Shown here: one piece after another, positions 45,342 to 55,197 of the stretch
Numbering within the stretch: the stretch's first letter is position 1
Layout: every line of letters begins with the position of its first letter
NCBI RefSeq assembly: GCF_008245225.1
Contig: NZ_VTAW01000011.1
Span: 1 to 64,000, forward strand
Source: Natrialba swarupiae
Lineage (GTDB): Archaea > Halobacteriota > Halobacteria > Halobacteriales > Natrialbaceae
Direction of reading: 5' to 3'
Length of the DNA stretch: 64,000 bases
Notes under the pieces: model-generated
Told to the model about the DNA's origin: nothing
Database searches by the model: none
The model's input: the letters and a program-made list of their open reading frames with translations, nothing else
Program-made: the position numbers and the translations under genes

Positions 45342-46101
45342 GGTACTGACCGACCCGATCACGATCGACGGGGACGAACGCGAGCGGATCTACGGCTACG
45401 TCGAGGCCCACGGTGCGGTCGACACACGACAGGCCCGCCGGGACCTGTTCCCACAGGACCCACACGGCGATCCGCAACACGAGCGGGCGTTTCGCCACAA
45501 CGTGGCGATCCTCAAACGCGACGGCTACCTCGAGGAGGGTGAGGACGATACGTTGCGAATCGCCATCGATCTCTCGGACGAACGCGAGGAGTTCTCGGCC
45601 GACGATGTCGACGTCACGATCCGGCCGGCCAGCCAGGAGGATTTGACGGGGATCGTCGGTGCGATCCGCCGCGTCGTCGAGGAGATGACCTCCATCGAAG
45701 CGGAGTCGGTCGCGGACGCACTCGACCACGAGGACGTCCTGTTGCGCCACAACGACGTCGAGTCGCGCATGTTCTTCGTCGCGACCGTCGACGGCGACGT
45801 CGTCGGCTGGGCCCACCTCCACGTTCCCAAACTCGAGAAGCTGAGCCACACCGCCGAACTCACCGTCGGCGTCCTAGAGGAGTACCGCGGGATCGGAATC
45901 GGCAGCGGCCTGCTGGATCGCGCACTCGAGTGGGCACTCGAGAACGGTCAGGAGAAAGTCTACCAGAGCGTTCCGTCGACCAACGAGGAGGCGATCGCGT
46001 TCTTCGAGGACCGCGGCTGGACGATCGAGGCGGTCCGCGAGGACCACTACAAACTCGACGAGGAGTACATCGACGAGGTGATGATGGCAATCTCGCCGTA
46101 A
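45340..46101 (+). CDS. GNAT acetyltransferase with N-terminal winged-helix-like region
   Basis: 253 residues. Residues 1-75 (ERIYGYVEAHGAVDTRQARRDLF...HNVAILKRDGYLEEGEDDTLRI) look like a small winged helix. Residues about 90-240 are a GNAT domain with the acetyl-CoA loop TVGVLEEYRGIGIGSGLLDRALEWA and the C-terminal SVPSTNEEAIAFFEDRGW. A DNA-binding-like domain on an acetyltransferase suggests a regulatory or chromatin-type target. This is inference. Confidence 0.8.
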   Translation: MVLTDPITIDGDERERIYGYVEAHGAVDTRQARRDLFPQDPHGDPQHERAFRHNVAILKRDGYLEEGEDDTLRIAIDLSDEREEFSADDVDVTIRPASQEDLTGIVGAIRRVVEEMTSIEAESVADALDHEDVLLRHNDVESRMFFVATVDGDVVGWAHLHVPKLEKLSHTAELTVGVLEEYRGIGIGSGLLDRALEWALENGQEKVYQSVPSTNEEAIAFFEDRGWTIEAVREDHYKLDEEYIDEVMMAISP

Positions 46102-46237
46102 CTGGCTCTATATCGATACATCCGTCGACGATATCCTCTCTTTGGGAGGCGATCTCTCCACTACAGTCCGTAATCTCGCGTGATCGGTCAACCCCGGAAA
46201 CGGGACGCTTTTGCGTCGTCCCATCCAACACCGGTCC

Positions 46238-47329
46238 ATGACTCAGGCGACCCAGGCGTTCGGCGAGTGGCCGCTGAAGCGGTTGATGACCGACGTCGTC
46301 GGCTCCGGACACAAATCGGCCGACGACATGACCCGCGACCAGGCTCGCGAGGCCTTCCAGCGGATCCTCGCCGGCGAACCCGACGGGACGACGCTTGGCG
46401 CGTTCTGGCTGGCGAACCGGTGGAAGCGAAATACACCGGAGGAACTCGCGGCGTACACCGACGTCATGCGCGAGGAGTCGGTCGTCACCGCCGAACCCGA
46501 CTGTGATCCTGTCGACTGCGGGGCGAACTACGACGGCAAGCACACCTCGGCCGTCCTCGGTGTCGGCGCCGGCGTCGTCGCTGCGGCCGCGGAAACGCCG
46601 GTCGTCGTTCACTCCGGTGACCGAGTCCCCACCCAGAAGGCGACGGCGTACAAGCACGTCCTCGACGAGCTCGGCGTCCAGACGGAACTCGAGCCCGGCG
46701 AAAGCGCCGCGATGGTCGACGACACCGGTTTCGGATTTTACTACCAGCCCGCGTTCAATCCGGGAATTCAGGAACTCTACGACCGGCGCGACCGGATGGG
46801 TGTGCGAACGTTCGTGAACACGATCGAGACGGTCGCCAACCCCGCGAACGCCGACGTCCATCTCGGCTCGTTCTACCACCTCGCGTTCGCAAAGAAGATG
46901 ATCGATCTGATCGAAGAGAGCGAGGAACTCGCGTTCTCGCGGGCCATCTTCTTTCAGGGGATGGAAGGCTACGACGACATCCGCCCCGGATACACCAAGG
47001 TGGCCGAGTGGGATCGTGCGGCGGGTGCCTCCGAGGATGCGAACGGCGACCTCGAGGACTACGAGATCGAAACCGCCGACTACGGCATGGAGATGGACGG
47101 CGACGACCTCGCCGTCGACGACGTCACCGCCGACTCGGCGACGATCACCGAGGAGGTACTCGCCGGCGAGCGCGAAGACCAGTTCGCCGACGCTATCGCA
47201 CTCAACGGGGCGTTCCGGATGTACGCCCGCCAGGACGTCGATACTCTCGAGGACGGACTCGAGCGGGCCCGCGAGGCCCTCGCAGACGGCAGCGCCGAGG
47301 CAGTCCTCGAGGCGCTTCGCGCGTTCTGA
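46238..47329 (+). CDS. TrpD2-like glycosyltransferase family 3 protein
   Basis: 363 residues. Related to anthranilate phosphoribosyltransferase: an N-terminal helical domain (LMTDVVGSGHKSADDMTRDQAREAFQRIL) and a glycine-containing nucleotide loop region (CGANYDGKHTSAVLGVGAGVVAAAAETPVVVHSGDRVP), but the classic GTGGD loop is replaced by NYDGKHTS. No other trp genes lie nearby. The divergent loop places it in the TrpD2/YbiB-like branch, whose role may be nucleic-acid binding or another phosphoribosyl transfer. Confidence 0.75.
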   Translation: MTQATQAFGEWPLKRLMTDVVGSGHKSADDMTRDQAREAFQRILAGEPDGTTLGAFWLANRWKRNTPEELAAYTDVMREESVVTAEPDCDPVDCGANYDGKHTSAVLGVGAGVVAAAAETPVVVHSGDRVPTQKATAYKHVLDELGVQTELEPGESAAMVDDTGFGFYYQPAFNPGIQELYDRRDRMGVRTFVNTIETVANPANADVHLGSFYHLAFAKKMIDLIEESEELAFSRAIFFQGMEGYDDIRPGYTKVAEWDRAAGASEDANGDLEDYEIETADYGMEMDGDDLAVDDVTADSATITEEVLAGEREDQFADAIALNGAFRMYARQDVDTLEDGLERAREALADGSAEAVLEALRAF

Positions 47330-47428
47330 TTTCCGTCGCCATTTCTCGGCCGTAACCGGTCTCAATTGCAAATCAGCCGAAAGGTAACTGCCAGAACGTA
47401 TAAGACGCCTTTCGTCCTCCGCTAGGCC

Positions 47429-47719
47429 ATGTGTCGGGAACTAAAGCGGGAGCCGTCGTGGGTGGCGGCTATCCGTCTCGCTTTCCTTCGCGGACGCGTC
47501 GACGTCGAGAGCGTCGTCGAGGAGGCGAACCTGGTCCCCGGCAAGGAACGAACGGTCCGCGACGTCCTCGAGACGATGGCCCGACGGGGCGTCCTCGAGG
47601 AGACCGACGCCGACGGCGCGTACGTTCCTGGTCCCGTGCTCCTCGAGTCCGACCGGTACGATCTGAACTTCGAGCGGGCGTCCGACGGCGGCGCACACCG
47701 CTGGCGATCGACCGGATGA
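47429..47719 (+). CDS. small winged-helix-like hypothetical protein
   Basis: 96 residues. FLRGRVDVESVVEEANLVPGKERTVRDVLETMARRGVLEET reads as a helix-turn-helix plus a wing. The remainder is a short acidic strand region. A possible TATA element (GTATAAG) lies about 30 bases upstream of the ATG. Probably a small DNA-binding protein. No target known. Confidence 0.65.
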   Translation: MCRELKREPSWVAAIRLAFLRGRVDVESVVEEANLVPGKERTVRDVLETMARRGVLEETDADGAYVPGPVLLESDRYDLNFERASDGGAHRWRSTG

Positions 47720-47775
47720 TCGGGGGCGACGCGTCGATGGCCACCCGACGACGTATAGCGAAAACTATGTAGTCA

Positions 47776-47791
47776 CTACGAAAAAACGTAG
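47776..47791 (+). promoter_or_regulatory. inverted repeat before the AbrB-like gene
   Basis: CTACG-AAAAAA-CGTAG is a perfect dyad ending 5 bases before the ATG at 47797. A related CTATGTAG sits just upstream (47765-47772). This suits autoregulation by the encoded AbrB-like protein. Confidence 0.45.
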
Positions 47792-47796
47792 CGCAC

Positions 47797-47955
47797 ATGG
47801 GCCGTCTCACGGACACGAAAGTCTCCGAGAAGAACCTGACGACAGTGCCGAAACCCGTCCGCAACTTCCTCGACGTTGGTGCCGGTGATCGGGTCGAGTG
47901 GCACGTCGAGGACGGACGCATCATCGTCGAAAAGCAGACGAACGACTCCTCGTAA
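47797..47955 (+). CDS. 52-residue SpoVT/AbrB-like swapped-hairpin DNA-binding protein
   Basis: The sequence MGRLTDTKVSEKNLTTVPKP then VRNFLDVGAGDRVEWHVEDG and RIIVEKQTNDSS is the whole of one AbrB/MazE-type beta hairpin unit: a strand, the T-x-P-K-x-V-R-x-x-L loop-helix, G-D-x-V-x-W and a final strand. Such proteins dimerise to bind DNA and act as antitoxins or repressors. No toxin gene follows within 200 bp, which argues for a stand-alone regulator. Confidence 0.8.
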   Translation: MGRLTDTKVSEKNLTTVPKPVRNFLDVGAGDRVEWHVEDGRIIVEKQTNDSS

Positions 47956-48113
47956 GGGTCGTTTTCTTCACGCTCCGCCGTCGAGAGACGAATCTCTGTG
48001 TCTCGACACGCGAGTCGACGGGAATGCGGGATGATATCTATTATCGGGGTAACATTTATCATGGCTGTGACCGTCATCATCGATCGTGGTAATAGCATGC
48101 CCATAGTGAGGGG

Positions 48114-48122
48114 TTATAAAAG
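48114..48122 (+). promoter_or_regulatory. TATA-like element of the cox operon
   Basis: TTATAAAAG lies about 50 bases before the coxG start, in an otherwise G+C-rich leader. It is the best TATA-box candidate for the cox cluster. Confidence 0.45.
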
Positions 48123-48172
48123 ATGACGCACCAGTACGCCAGTCCGATCCATCCAACAGGAGGTCGATCGTA

Positions 48173-48769
48173 GTGGAGTTCGACGGCGAGTTCGAACTCG
48201 AGGGCGTCCCGCCGGAGAAGGCGTGGATCGTCCTCTCGGATCCGATCGCGGTCCGAAACTCCCTGAAGGGCTGTCGGTACATCACGCCGATGGACGACGA
48301 GTTCAGTTTCGACGAGTACGAACCGGACGAGGGCGCGGAGACGCTCCCGGAGGCCGACCCCGAGGTCGTCGCCGATCGCGCCTTCCGGGAGGGGGAGCGC
48401 TACGCCGCGTTGATGCAGATCGGCGTCGGTAGCGTGAAACCCCGGTTCGAGACGACGGTCACGATCGACGAGCGCGACGACGAGAGCCTCGAGATGATCG
48501 CCTCGGGCGGCGGCGACGCGAGCTCCAGCAGCTTCAGCATGACCTCCGGCATGCGGATCCACGATCTCGAGGGCGGGGAGGGCGCGCGCATCGAGTGGTG
48601 GACGGAAGCCGACATCACCGGGCGGATCGCCCAGCTCGGCTCCCGCGTGATCAAACCGGTCGCCGACAAGATCGTGACCAACTTCTTCGGGAGTATCGAG
48701 CAGCAGATGACCGACGTCGACGCGGAGACCGACGAAAGCGTCACCGATAGACTCAGGAACATGCTATGA
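48173..48769 (+). CDS. coxG: CoxG-type SRPBCC protein of the CO dehydrogenase cluster
   Basis: 198 residues, GTG start. A START/SRPBCC-fold protein of the CoxG family: FDGEFELEGVPPEKAWIVLSDP near the start and SGMRIHDLEGGEGARIEWWTEADITGRIAQLG in the C-terminal half. In bacteria CoxG helps recruit CO dehydrogenase to the membrane. It starts the operon and its stop overlaps coxM by 4 bp (ATGA). Confidence 0.85.
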   Translation: MEFDGEFELEGVPPEKAWIVLSDPIAVRNSLKGCRYITPMDDEFSFDEYEPDEGAETLPEADPEVVADRAFREGERYAALMQIGVGSVKPRFETTVTIDERDDESLEMIASGGGDASSSSFSMTSGMRIHDLEGGEGARIEWWTEADITGRIAQLGSRVIKPVADKIVTNFFGSIEQQMTDVDAETDESVTDRLRNML

Positions 48770-49653
48770 AAGCCGCACAGTTCGAACACCACGAACCGTC
48801 GACGGTCGACGAGGCGGTCAGCCTCCTCGAGAGTCTGGACGAGCCGACGATCCTCGCGGGCGGGCAGAGTCTCGTCCCGATGCTTCGATTTCGGCTGGCC
48901 CGTCCCGAGACGGTCGTCGACATCAACGGCATCGACTCGCTCGACTACCTCCGGGAGGAAAACGGCTTCCTCACACTCGGCGCGCTCGCACGGCACGCGG
49001 ACGTCGAGAACTCGGCGACCGTCGCCGACCGCTACGGGAGCTTCGCCGACGCCGCGCCGCTCGTGGCCGATCCGCAGATCCGCAATCGCGGGACGGTCGT
49101 CGGTTCGGTCGCGCAGGCGGACCCGAAAGGCGACTGGGGGAGCGTCCTGTTGGCCCACGACGGCGCGGTCGTCGCCCACGGCCCCGACGGCGAACGGACG
49201 ATCCCCGCGGACGACTTCTTCCTGTTGCCCTACGACACGACGCTCGCGGAGGACGAACTCGCGACCGCACTCCGGGTTCCGACGCCCGAGCCGCGGGAGG
49301 GAAGCGCCTATCACAAGTTAAAGCGCAAGACCGGTGACTACGCGATGGCCGGCGTCGCCGCACGGCTCGTCTTCGACGACGACGGGCGGATCGCGGACGC
49401 GGGGATCGGGATGACCGCGGTCGACATCACGAACGCCCGGGCGAAGGAAGCGGAGGCCCACCTCGAGGGCGAGCGGCCGAGCCCGGAGCTCCTCGAGGAA
49501 GCCGGCGAACTGGCCGCAGAGGAGTCGAATCCCGAATCGGACGAACACGGCGACGCCTCCTACAAGGAACGGATGGTCGACGTCCTCACCCAGCGGGCGC
49601 TGGCGGACGCCGCCGAGCGCGCGGGCGTCGTCGAACGGAGGGTTCCACAATGA
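48766..49653 (+). CDS. coxM: CO dehydrogenase medium (FAD) subunit
   Basis: 295 residues. FAD-binding motifs are [18 protein letters not shown] (about 27-44) and the region [19 protein letters not shown] (near 108). The C-terminal CO_deh_flav_C domain has [19 protein letters not shown]. It passes electrons from the CoxS Fe-S clusters to the quinone pool through FAD. Coupled by 4-bp overlaps to coxG and coxS. Confidence 0.92.
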   Translation: MKAAQFEHHEPSTVDEAVSLLESLDEPTILAGGQSLVPMLRFRLARPETVVDINGIDSLDYLREENGFLTLGALARHADVENSATVADRYGSFADAAPLVADPQIRNRGTVVGSVAQADPKGDWGSVLLAHDGAVVAHGPDGERTIPADDFFLLPYDTTLAEDELATALRVPTPEPREGSAYHKLKRKTGDYAMAGVAARLVFDDDGRIADAGIGMTAVDITNARAKEAEAHLEGERPSPELLEEAGELAAEESNPESDEHGDASYKERMVDVLTQRALADAAERAGVVERRVPQ

Positions 49654-50348
49654 CGGAGACGCGAGAAATCACGCTGACGGTCAACGGTACGGAACGAACG
49701 ATCGACGCCGAGCCGAGGCAACTGCTCGTCCACGCGATCCGCGAGGATCTCGACCTGACGGGCACCCACATCGGCTGTGACACCGGAAACTGTGGCGCCT
49801 GTACCGTCCTCGTCGACGGGGAGCCGCTCAAGTCCTGTCTCATGCTCGCGGTGCAAGCCGACGGGAGCGAGGTGCTCACCGTCGAAGGAATGGCGGAGCT
49901 TCCGGAGTCGGCCGGCGACCTTCATCCCATTCAGGAGGGGTTCCACGAGGAACACGGCCTGCAGTGTGGCTACTGTACGCCGGGGATGATCGTGGCCGGG
50001 AAGGCGTTGCTCGACGAGAATCCGGATCCCGACGAGGAGGAGATCCGCGAGGCGATCAGCGGCAACCTCTGTCGGTGTACCGGCTACCAGAACATCGTGC
50101 GCTCGATCGAGTACGCCGCCGAGGAACTCGAGGCGCGTGCGGCCGCGGACGGCGGAACGGACGTCGCTTCGCCCGCCGAATCCACGCCCGACGTCGCCGG
50201 TGGCCAGGACGGCCCGGCGTTCGACTGCGGCGTCGAGAACTGCTGTGGCGGGCCGTCGCTCGAGGCAGATGAGGCCGACCAACCGACCGACGGTAAGACG
50301 GCGAACGGCCACGACGCGGCCCGCGACGACGGAGGTGCCAGCCGATGA
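49650..50348 (+). CDS. coxS: CO dehydrogenase small (2Fe-2S) subunit with C-terminal extension
   Basis: 232 residues. The plant-type 2Fe-2S motif is [16 protein letters not shown] (about 46-61), and the second cluster is [11 protein letters not shown]...[10 protein letters not shown] (near 108-150). Normal CoxS is about 160 residues. Here a further 70-residue acidic tail contains CGVENCCGG, an additional cysteine cluster of unknown purpose. Overlaps coxL by 4 bp. Confidence 0.9.
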   Translation: MTETREITLTVNGTERTIDAEPRQLLVHAIREDLDLTGTHIGCDTGNCGACTVLVDGEPLKSCLMLAVQADGSEVLTVEGMAELPESAGDLHPIQEGFHEEHGLQCGYCTPGMIVAGKALLDENPDPDEEEIREAISGNLCRCTGYQNIVRSIEYAAEELEARAAADGGTDVASPAESTPDVAGGQDGPAFDCGVENCCGGPSLEADEADQPTDGKTANGHDAARDDGGASR

Positions 50349-52834
50349 GCAGCGACCACGAGAACTCGGCCGACACGGAGTACCAGCACGCCGAGGACGG
50401 CGGCCCGCAGCCGGAGAAACACTGCGGCCACGGCCGCGGCGGGATGGGCGAGGAGGTCAGACGCAAGGAGGACCAGCGGTTCATCACGGGTCGGGGTAAC
50501 TACGTCGACGACGTGAAGAAGCCGGGGATGCTCCACTGCGAACTCGTTCGCAGCCCTCACGCCCACGCCCGGATCGAGGAGATCGACGGCTCGCGGGCGA
50601 TGGACATGGACGGCGTCGTCGCCGTCCTCACCGCCGAGGACCTCCTCGAGTACGATCTGGCGACGATGCCGACGCTGATGGACGACACCCAGGACGTCCT
50701 CGTCAACGACAAGGTCAAGTTCCAGTCCCAGGAGGTCGCGGCGGTGATCGCCGAAGATCGGTACGTGGCCAAAGACGGTGCGGAGAAAGTCGACGTCACC
50801 TACGACGTCCTGGATCCGGTCGTCGACGCCGACGACGCCCTCGAGGACGATGCGCCGTTGATCCGCGAGGACATCGAGGACAAGGAGGACAACCACATCT
50901 TCGACTGGGAGACTGGCGACGAGGAGGCGACCGCGCAGGCGTTCGAGGAGGCCGACGTCACGGTCGAAGAGGAGATGTTCTACCAGCGTCTCCATCCCGC
51001 CCCGATCGAGACCTGCGGTGCCGTCGGCGACTACGATCCCGGGAAGGACAAGTTGACGGTTCACATGACCTCGCAGGCACCTCACATCCACCGGACGCTG
51101 TTCGCGCAGGTGTCGGGGATTCCCGAACACAAGATCCGGATCGTGAGTCCGGACGTCGGCGGCGGCTTCGGCAACAAGGTGCCGATCTATCCCGGCTACG
51201 TCGTCGCCGCGGCCGCGTCGTACGTCCTGGAACAGCCCGTCAAGTGGGTCGAAGAGCGCTCGGAGAACATCCAGACGACGGGCTTCGCCCGCGACTACGA
51301 CATGACAGGCGAGATCGCCGCCACCGAGGACGGCGAGATCCTCGCGGTCAGAACCGACGTGCTCGCCAACCACGGCGCGTACAACGCGGCGGCCCAGCCC
51401 TCGAAGTTCCCCGCCGGCTTCTTCAACATCTTCACCGGCTCCTACGACATCGACGCGGCCTACGCCTCGCTGTCGGCGGCGTACACCAACACCGCGCCGG
51501 GCGGCATCGCCTACCGGTGTTCGTTCCGGGTCACCGAGGCCGTCTACCTCATCGAACGGATGGTGAAGGTGCTCGCCGACGAACTCGAGGTCGATCCCAC
51601 GGAGATCCGGCGGAAGAACTTCATCCAGCCCGAGCAGTTCCCCTACGAGAGCCCGACCGGCTGGAACTACGATTCGGGCGACTACGAGTCGGCGCTGGAT
51701 CTCGCCCTCGAGATGGCTGAGTACGAGGAGTACCGCGAGGAACAACAACGGCGAATCGAGAACGACGCCGACAAACTGCTCGGCATTGGCATCTCCTCGT
51801 TCACGGAGGTCGTCGGGGCCGGCCCCGGCAAGACCTGTGACATCGCGGGCGTCGAGATGTTCGACTCCGCGGAGATCCGGATCCACCCGACCGGGAAAGC
51901 GACGGTCCGGGTCGGTGTCCAGACCCAGGGCCAGGGCCACGAGACGACGTTCGCCCAGATCGTCGCCGAAGAGCTGGGAATGGACGTCGACGATATCGTC
52001 GTCGAACACGGCGACACCGACACCGATCCCTACGGTCTGGGAACGTACGGCTCCCGGAGCACGCCCGTCGCCGGCGCGGCGACCGCCGTCGCCTCGCGCA
52101 AGGTCCGCGACAAGGCCAAAACGATCGCCGCGAACGAACTCGAGGCCGACGAGGGGGACATCGAGTGGGACCGCGAGAGCGGCGAGTTCCACGTCGCCGG
52201 TGCACCGGATCGATCGATCACGATCACCGAGATCGCCGCGGGTGCGTACATGAACAACCCGGCTGGCGAGGAGCCCGGCCTCGAGGCGGTCAACTACTAC
52301 GACCCGCCGGAGATGACCTACCCCTTCGGTTCGTACGTCGTGGTCGTGGAGGTCGACCGCGAGACCGGCGAGGTCGAGTTCGAGAAGTTCGTCGCCGTCG
52401 ACGACTGTGGCAACCGGATCAACCCGATGGTCATCGAGGGCCAGATCCACGGCGGCCTCGCCCAGGGGATCGGCACCGCGATGATGGAACACGTCACCTA
52501 CGACGACAACGGCAACGTCACCGGCGGGGACTTCATGAACTACCTGTTGCCGACGGCGATGGAGATCCCGGAGTTCGAGACGGGCCACACCGTCACGCCC
52601 TCCCCCCACCACCCGATCGGCGCGAAAGGCGTCGGCGAGTCGCCCACCGTCGGCTCGCCGCCGGCGATCGTCAACGCCGTCGTCGATGCGATGGCCCACG
52701 CGGGCGTCTCCCACGTCGAGATGCCGATGACGCCCGATGTCGTCTGGGAGGCCCTCGACGAGGCTGGCCTCGCACAACAGCCCGCCGCGAACCTCGAATT
52801 CGAACTCGAGAGCGGGGAAGCGGCCGACGACTGA
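50345..52834 (+). CDS. coxL: aerobic CO dehydrogenase large subunit, form I
   Basis: 829 residues. A molybdenum/copper hydroxylase oxidising CO to CO2. The active-site loop AYRCSFR is present with Cys 392, the residue that ligates Cu in Oligotropha CoxL (Cys 388). This separates true form I CO dehydrogenase from form II and xanthine dehydrogenase-like enzymes. Other cofactor-binding motifs: [26 protein letters not shown] and the conserved Glu in [15 protein letters not shown]. The N-terminal 25 residues ([11 protein letters not shown]) form an acidic and His/Gly-rich extension. Confidence 0.93.
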   Translation: MSSDHENSADTEYQHAEDGGPQPEKHCGHGRGGMGEEVRRKEDQRFITGRGNYVDDVKKPGMLHCELVRSPHAHARIEEIDGSRAMDMDGVVAVLTAEDLLEYDLATMPTLMDDTQDVLVNDKVKFQSQEVAAVIAEDRYVAKDGAEKVDVTYDVLDPVVDADDALEDDAPLIREDIEDKEDNHIFDWETGDEEATAQAFEEADVTVEEEMFYQRLHPAPIETCGAVGDYDPGKDKLTVHMTSQAPHIHRTLFAQVSGIPEHKIRIVSPDVGGGFGNKVPIYPGYVVAAAASYVLEQPVKWVEERSENIQTTGFARDYDMTGEIAATEDGEILAVRTDVLANHGAYNAAAQPSKFPAGFFNIFTGSYDIDAAYASLSAAYTNTAPGGIAYRCSFRVTEAVYLIERMVKVLADELEVDPTEIRRKNFIQPEQFPYESPTGWNYDSGDYESALDLALEMAEYEEYREEQQRRIENDADKLLGIGISSFTEVVGAGPGKTCDIAGVEMFDSAEIRIHPTGKATVRVGVQTQGQGHETTFAQIVAEELGMDVDDIVVEHGDTDTDPYGLGTYGSRSTPVAGAATAVASRKVRDKAKTIAANELEADEGDIEWDRESGEFHVAGAPDRSITITEIAAGAYMNNPAGEEPGLEAVNYYDPPEMTYPFGSYVVVVEVDRETGEVEFEKFVAVDDCGNRINPMVIEGQIHGGLAQGIGTAMMEHVTYDDNGNVTGGDFMNYLLPTAMEIPEFETGHTVTPSPHHPIGAKGVGESPTVGSPPAIVNAVVDAMAHAGVSHVEMPMTPDVVWEALDEAGLAQQPAANLEFELESGEAADD

Positions 52835-52844
52835 CCGATCACGA

Positions 52845-54044
52845 ATGACCAGGGACACGACACCACCCGACGACGCGGCGGACGGCGACCCGGCCCACTC
52901 CGACGAGGGCGATCCGGCACGATCTACCGAGGCCGATCTGCCCCGATCGGACGAGGGCGACGAACAAACGGACGAAACCGCCGTCTCGACGATCGAACGC
53001 CGGCTCTCGAGTCGCAGAGAGCCCTACGCGCGGGCGACGGTCGTCCGCCGGGAGCCGCCGGTCTCTGCCAACGTCGGGGATCGAGCCGTCGTCACCGCCG
53101 ACGGCGAACTCCACGGCTGGATCGGCGGCGCCGCCTGCGCCCAGTCGATCGTCGCGGCCGAAGCTCAAGCGGCTATCGAGGCGGACGAGGCCCGGCTGAT
53201 CGGTATCGCACCCGACCCCGACCGGATCGACCGCGCGGGTCTCGAGGCGTTTCCGATGCGCTGTCACAGCGAGGGCATCCTCGAGGTGTTTCTCGAGCCG
53301 GTCAACACGGCGCCGGATCTGTTGCTCGTCGGTGACTCGCCGGTTGCCCGCTCGCTCGCCCGCCTCGCGAGCGAGCTGACGTTCGACGTCACGCTCGTCG
53401 CCGGCGAGAGCGCCGGGCTCGAGGGCTCGATCCCGGCGGGGACGACCGTCCTCGGGGAGACGGATCCCGAGACGGTTGCGGCCGCCGTCGACGGCGAGCC
53501 GATCGTCGTCGTCGCCTCGATGGGGTCGTTCGACGCTCGCGGCGTCGCGGCCGGCGTCCTCGCGGACGCGCTCTACGTCGGCCTCGTCGCGAGCGATACG
53601 CGCGCCGAGGAGGTGATCGATCGCGCCGCGAGTATCCTCGAGCGTGACCCGGAGGCGGTCCGGGCGGCGGTGACCAACCCTGCCGGCGTCGACGTGGCTG
53701 CCTACACGCCGGCGGAGATCGCCGCGAGCCTGCTCGCCGAGGTCGTCGACGTCCGCGGAACCGCCGGCGGTGCGAGCGGGAGCTACACGCCGACGTCCTG
53801 TGGTGTGGCCGCGGACTCTGGCGATGCCAGTTCGGATTTCCAGACCGACGACGGCGTCCGAGATTCCGGCGAGGAGCTGGCGACCGACCCCGTCTGCGGG
53901 ATGACGGTCGATCCGGCGGACGCACCGGCCAGCGTCGACCACGCGGGGGAAACGTATCACTTCTGTTGTCCCGACTGTGCGGACTCGTTTCGCGAGGATC
54001 CAGACTCGTATCTCGAGCAACCCGACGAGACGGCAGCGCCGTGA
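52845..54044 (+). CDS. XdhC/CoxF-like maturation factor fused to a YHS metal domain
   Basis: 399 residues. An acidic, low-complexity lead (1-45) precedes an XdhC-like domain: ATVVRREPPVSANVGDRAVVTADGELHGWIGGAACAQSIVAAEA, then a Rossmann half DLLLVGDSPVARSLARLA...VVVASMGSFDARGVAAGVLADA. XdhC-family proteins bind and sulphurate the molybdenum cofactor. At the C-terminus is a YHS module, DPVCGMTVDPADAPASVDHA and FCCPDCADSF, normally a metal-binding domain of copper transporters. This fusion could pair cofactor sulphuration with copper delivery for the CoxL Mo-S-Cu site. That role is inference. Confidence 0.8.
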   Translation: MTRDTTPPDDAADGDPAHSDEGDPARSTEADLPRSDEGDEQTDETAVSTIERRLSSRREPYARATVVRREPPVSANVGDRAVVTADGELHGWIGGAACAQSIVAAEAQAAIEADEARLIGIAPDPDRIDRAGLEAFPMRCHSEGILEVFLEPVNTAPDLLLVGDSPVARSLARLASELTFDVTLVAGESAGLEGSIPAGTTVLGETDPETVAAAVDGEPIVVVASMGSFDARGVAAGVLADALYVGLVASDTRAEEVIDRAASILERDPEAVRAAVTNPAGVDVAAYTPAEIAASLLAEVVDVRGTAGGASGSYTPTSCGVAADSGDASSDFQTDDGVRDSGEELATDPVCGMTVDPADAPASVDHAGETYHFCCPDCADSFREDPDSYLEQPDETAAP

Positions 54045-54222
54045 CCGGTCTTTTCGATCGCAGTCGGTGCCGTTGTGGCCAACGGACCGGCGAGAAGCGA
54101 GGAGACCGCACTCGACAGGGCACTCGCCGTCGGGCCAACGATCGCGGCGTCGGCGCGAATCCGGCCCGAAGCACTGATCCCGTTTCGGACGCACTCTCAA
54201 ACTCAGCGGGTGAAACTAACCG

Positions 54223-55107
54223 ATGAACTCCCTCCTCACAGCAGTTCGTGGCCACCTCGAGGCCGGCGGTGCACTCGAGGGGACGAGCGTCGACCGGATC
54301 ACCGTCGGGAAACGTGTCGTTCTCGTGGAGTTGACCGCGGACGACGCGTCCGAACCAACGCTCGCCGGCCTCGCCCACCGTCCGCGAGGGGTCCCCCCGT
54401 CCCCGACGCCGCGGACGCTCGAGGACCTCCTCGAGCCGCTCGCCGCTTCCGCCGGCGCGTCGGCCGACGACGAACTCGACCCGATCGCCGGTTCTCGATC
54501 CGCCTCGAGCGACGGTGGGGAGCGGTTCGATCGAGCCCTCGCGGTCGCGACGCTGAACGCGCTGTCGGCTCCGTTTCTCGAGTGGCGCGACGGCGATCCG
54601 ATGGCGTTGCTCGAGCCGTCCGTCGAGACGATTGCAACGGTGGGTCTCTTTCGGCCAGCGTTTCGGAAGTTCGGCGACGTCGACGTTCGCGTGATCGAGC
54701 GGACGCCGATCGACTCGGTGTCGACGCCCCCCGGCGTTCGGGTGTCGACGTTCGGCCCCGACGAGGCCGAACGGGCGATGACCGACGCCGACGTCGTCTT
54801 CGTCACCGGTTCGGCGTTCGTCTACGGCGGCACGAGTCGCTACATCGACCTCGCGCCGTCGTCCGCGACCGTGGTCGTCGTCGGTGCGACGGCCTCGTTT
54901 CTGCCCGACCCGCTGTTCGAGGCCGGTGTCGACGTCGTCGCGGGGGCGACGGTCGACGATCCGGCGAGTGTCCGCGAGGCGGTCCGTGACGGCGAGTGCG
55001 GCACCGGCCTCCACGACCGCGGCGTCCGGAAAGTGTACGTCGCAGCCGACCGCCCGTCAGGACTCCGGTTGGACTCCGAGACGAACCCCACGACGGACGA
55101 GCGATAA
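54223..55107 (+). CDS. DUF364-like protein, putative heavy-metal chelation fold
   Basis: 294 residues. The C-terminal half (VGLFRPAFRKFGDVDVRVIER...ADVVFVTGSAFVYGGTSRYIDLAPSSATVVVVGATASFLPDPLFEAGVDVVAG) matches the Rossmann-like DUF364 family, called putative heavy-metal chelation. The N-terminal half is the associated DUF4213-like domain with a disordered insert. Following the cox genes by 178 bp on the same strand, it could serve CoxL metal insertion. Direct evidence is only proximity. Confidence 0.7.
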   Translation: MNSLLTAVRGHLEAGGALEGTSVDRITVGKRVVLVELTADDASEPTLAGLAHRPRGVPPSPTPRTLEDLLEPLAASAGASADDELDPIAGSRSASSDGGERFDRALAVATLNALSAPFLEWRDGDPMALLEPSVETIATVGLFRPAFRKFGDVDVRVIERTPIDSVSTPPGVRVSTFGPDEAERAMTDADVVFVTGSAFVYGGTSRYIDLAPSSATVVVVGATASFLPDPLFEAGVDVVAGATVDDPASVREAVRDGECGTGLHDRGVRKVYVAADRPSGLRLDSETNPTTDER

Positions 55108-55197
55108 GAGGCGTCGGCCAGCGGTGACGACGTCTGTGCCGGACTCGACGACCTGCGTACACGGATCGCCGACCTGCAGTCGACGCTTGTCGAAGTA

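Noticed and set aside
46238-47329. Naming this gene trpD
   Set aside because: The phosphoribosyl-pyrophosphate GTGGD loop is not present and no trp genes are near. It fits a TrpD2-like paralogue better.
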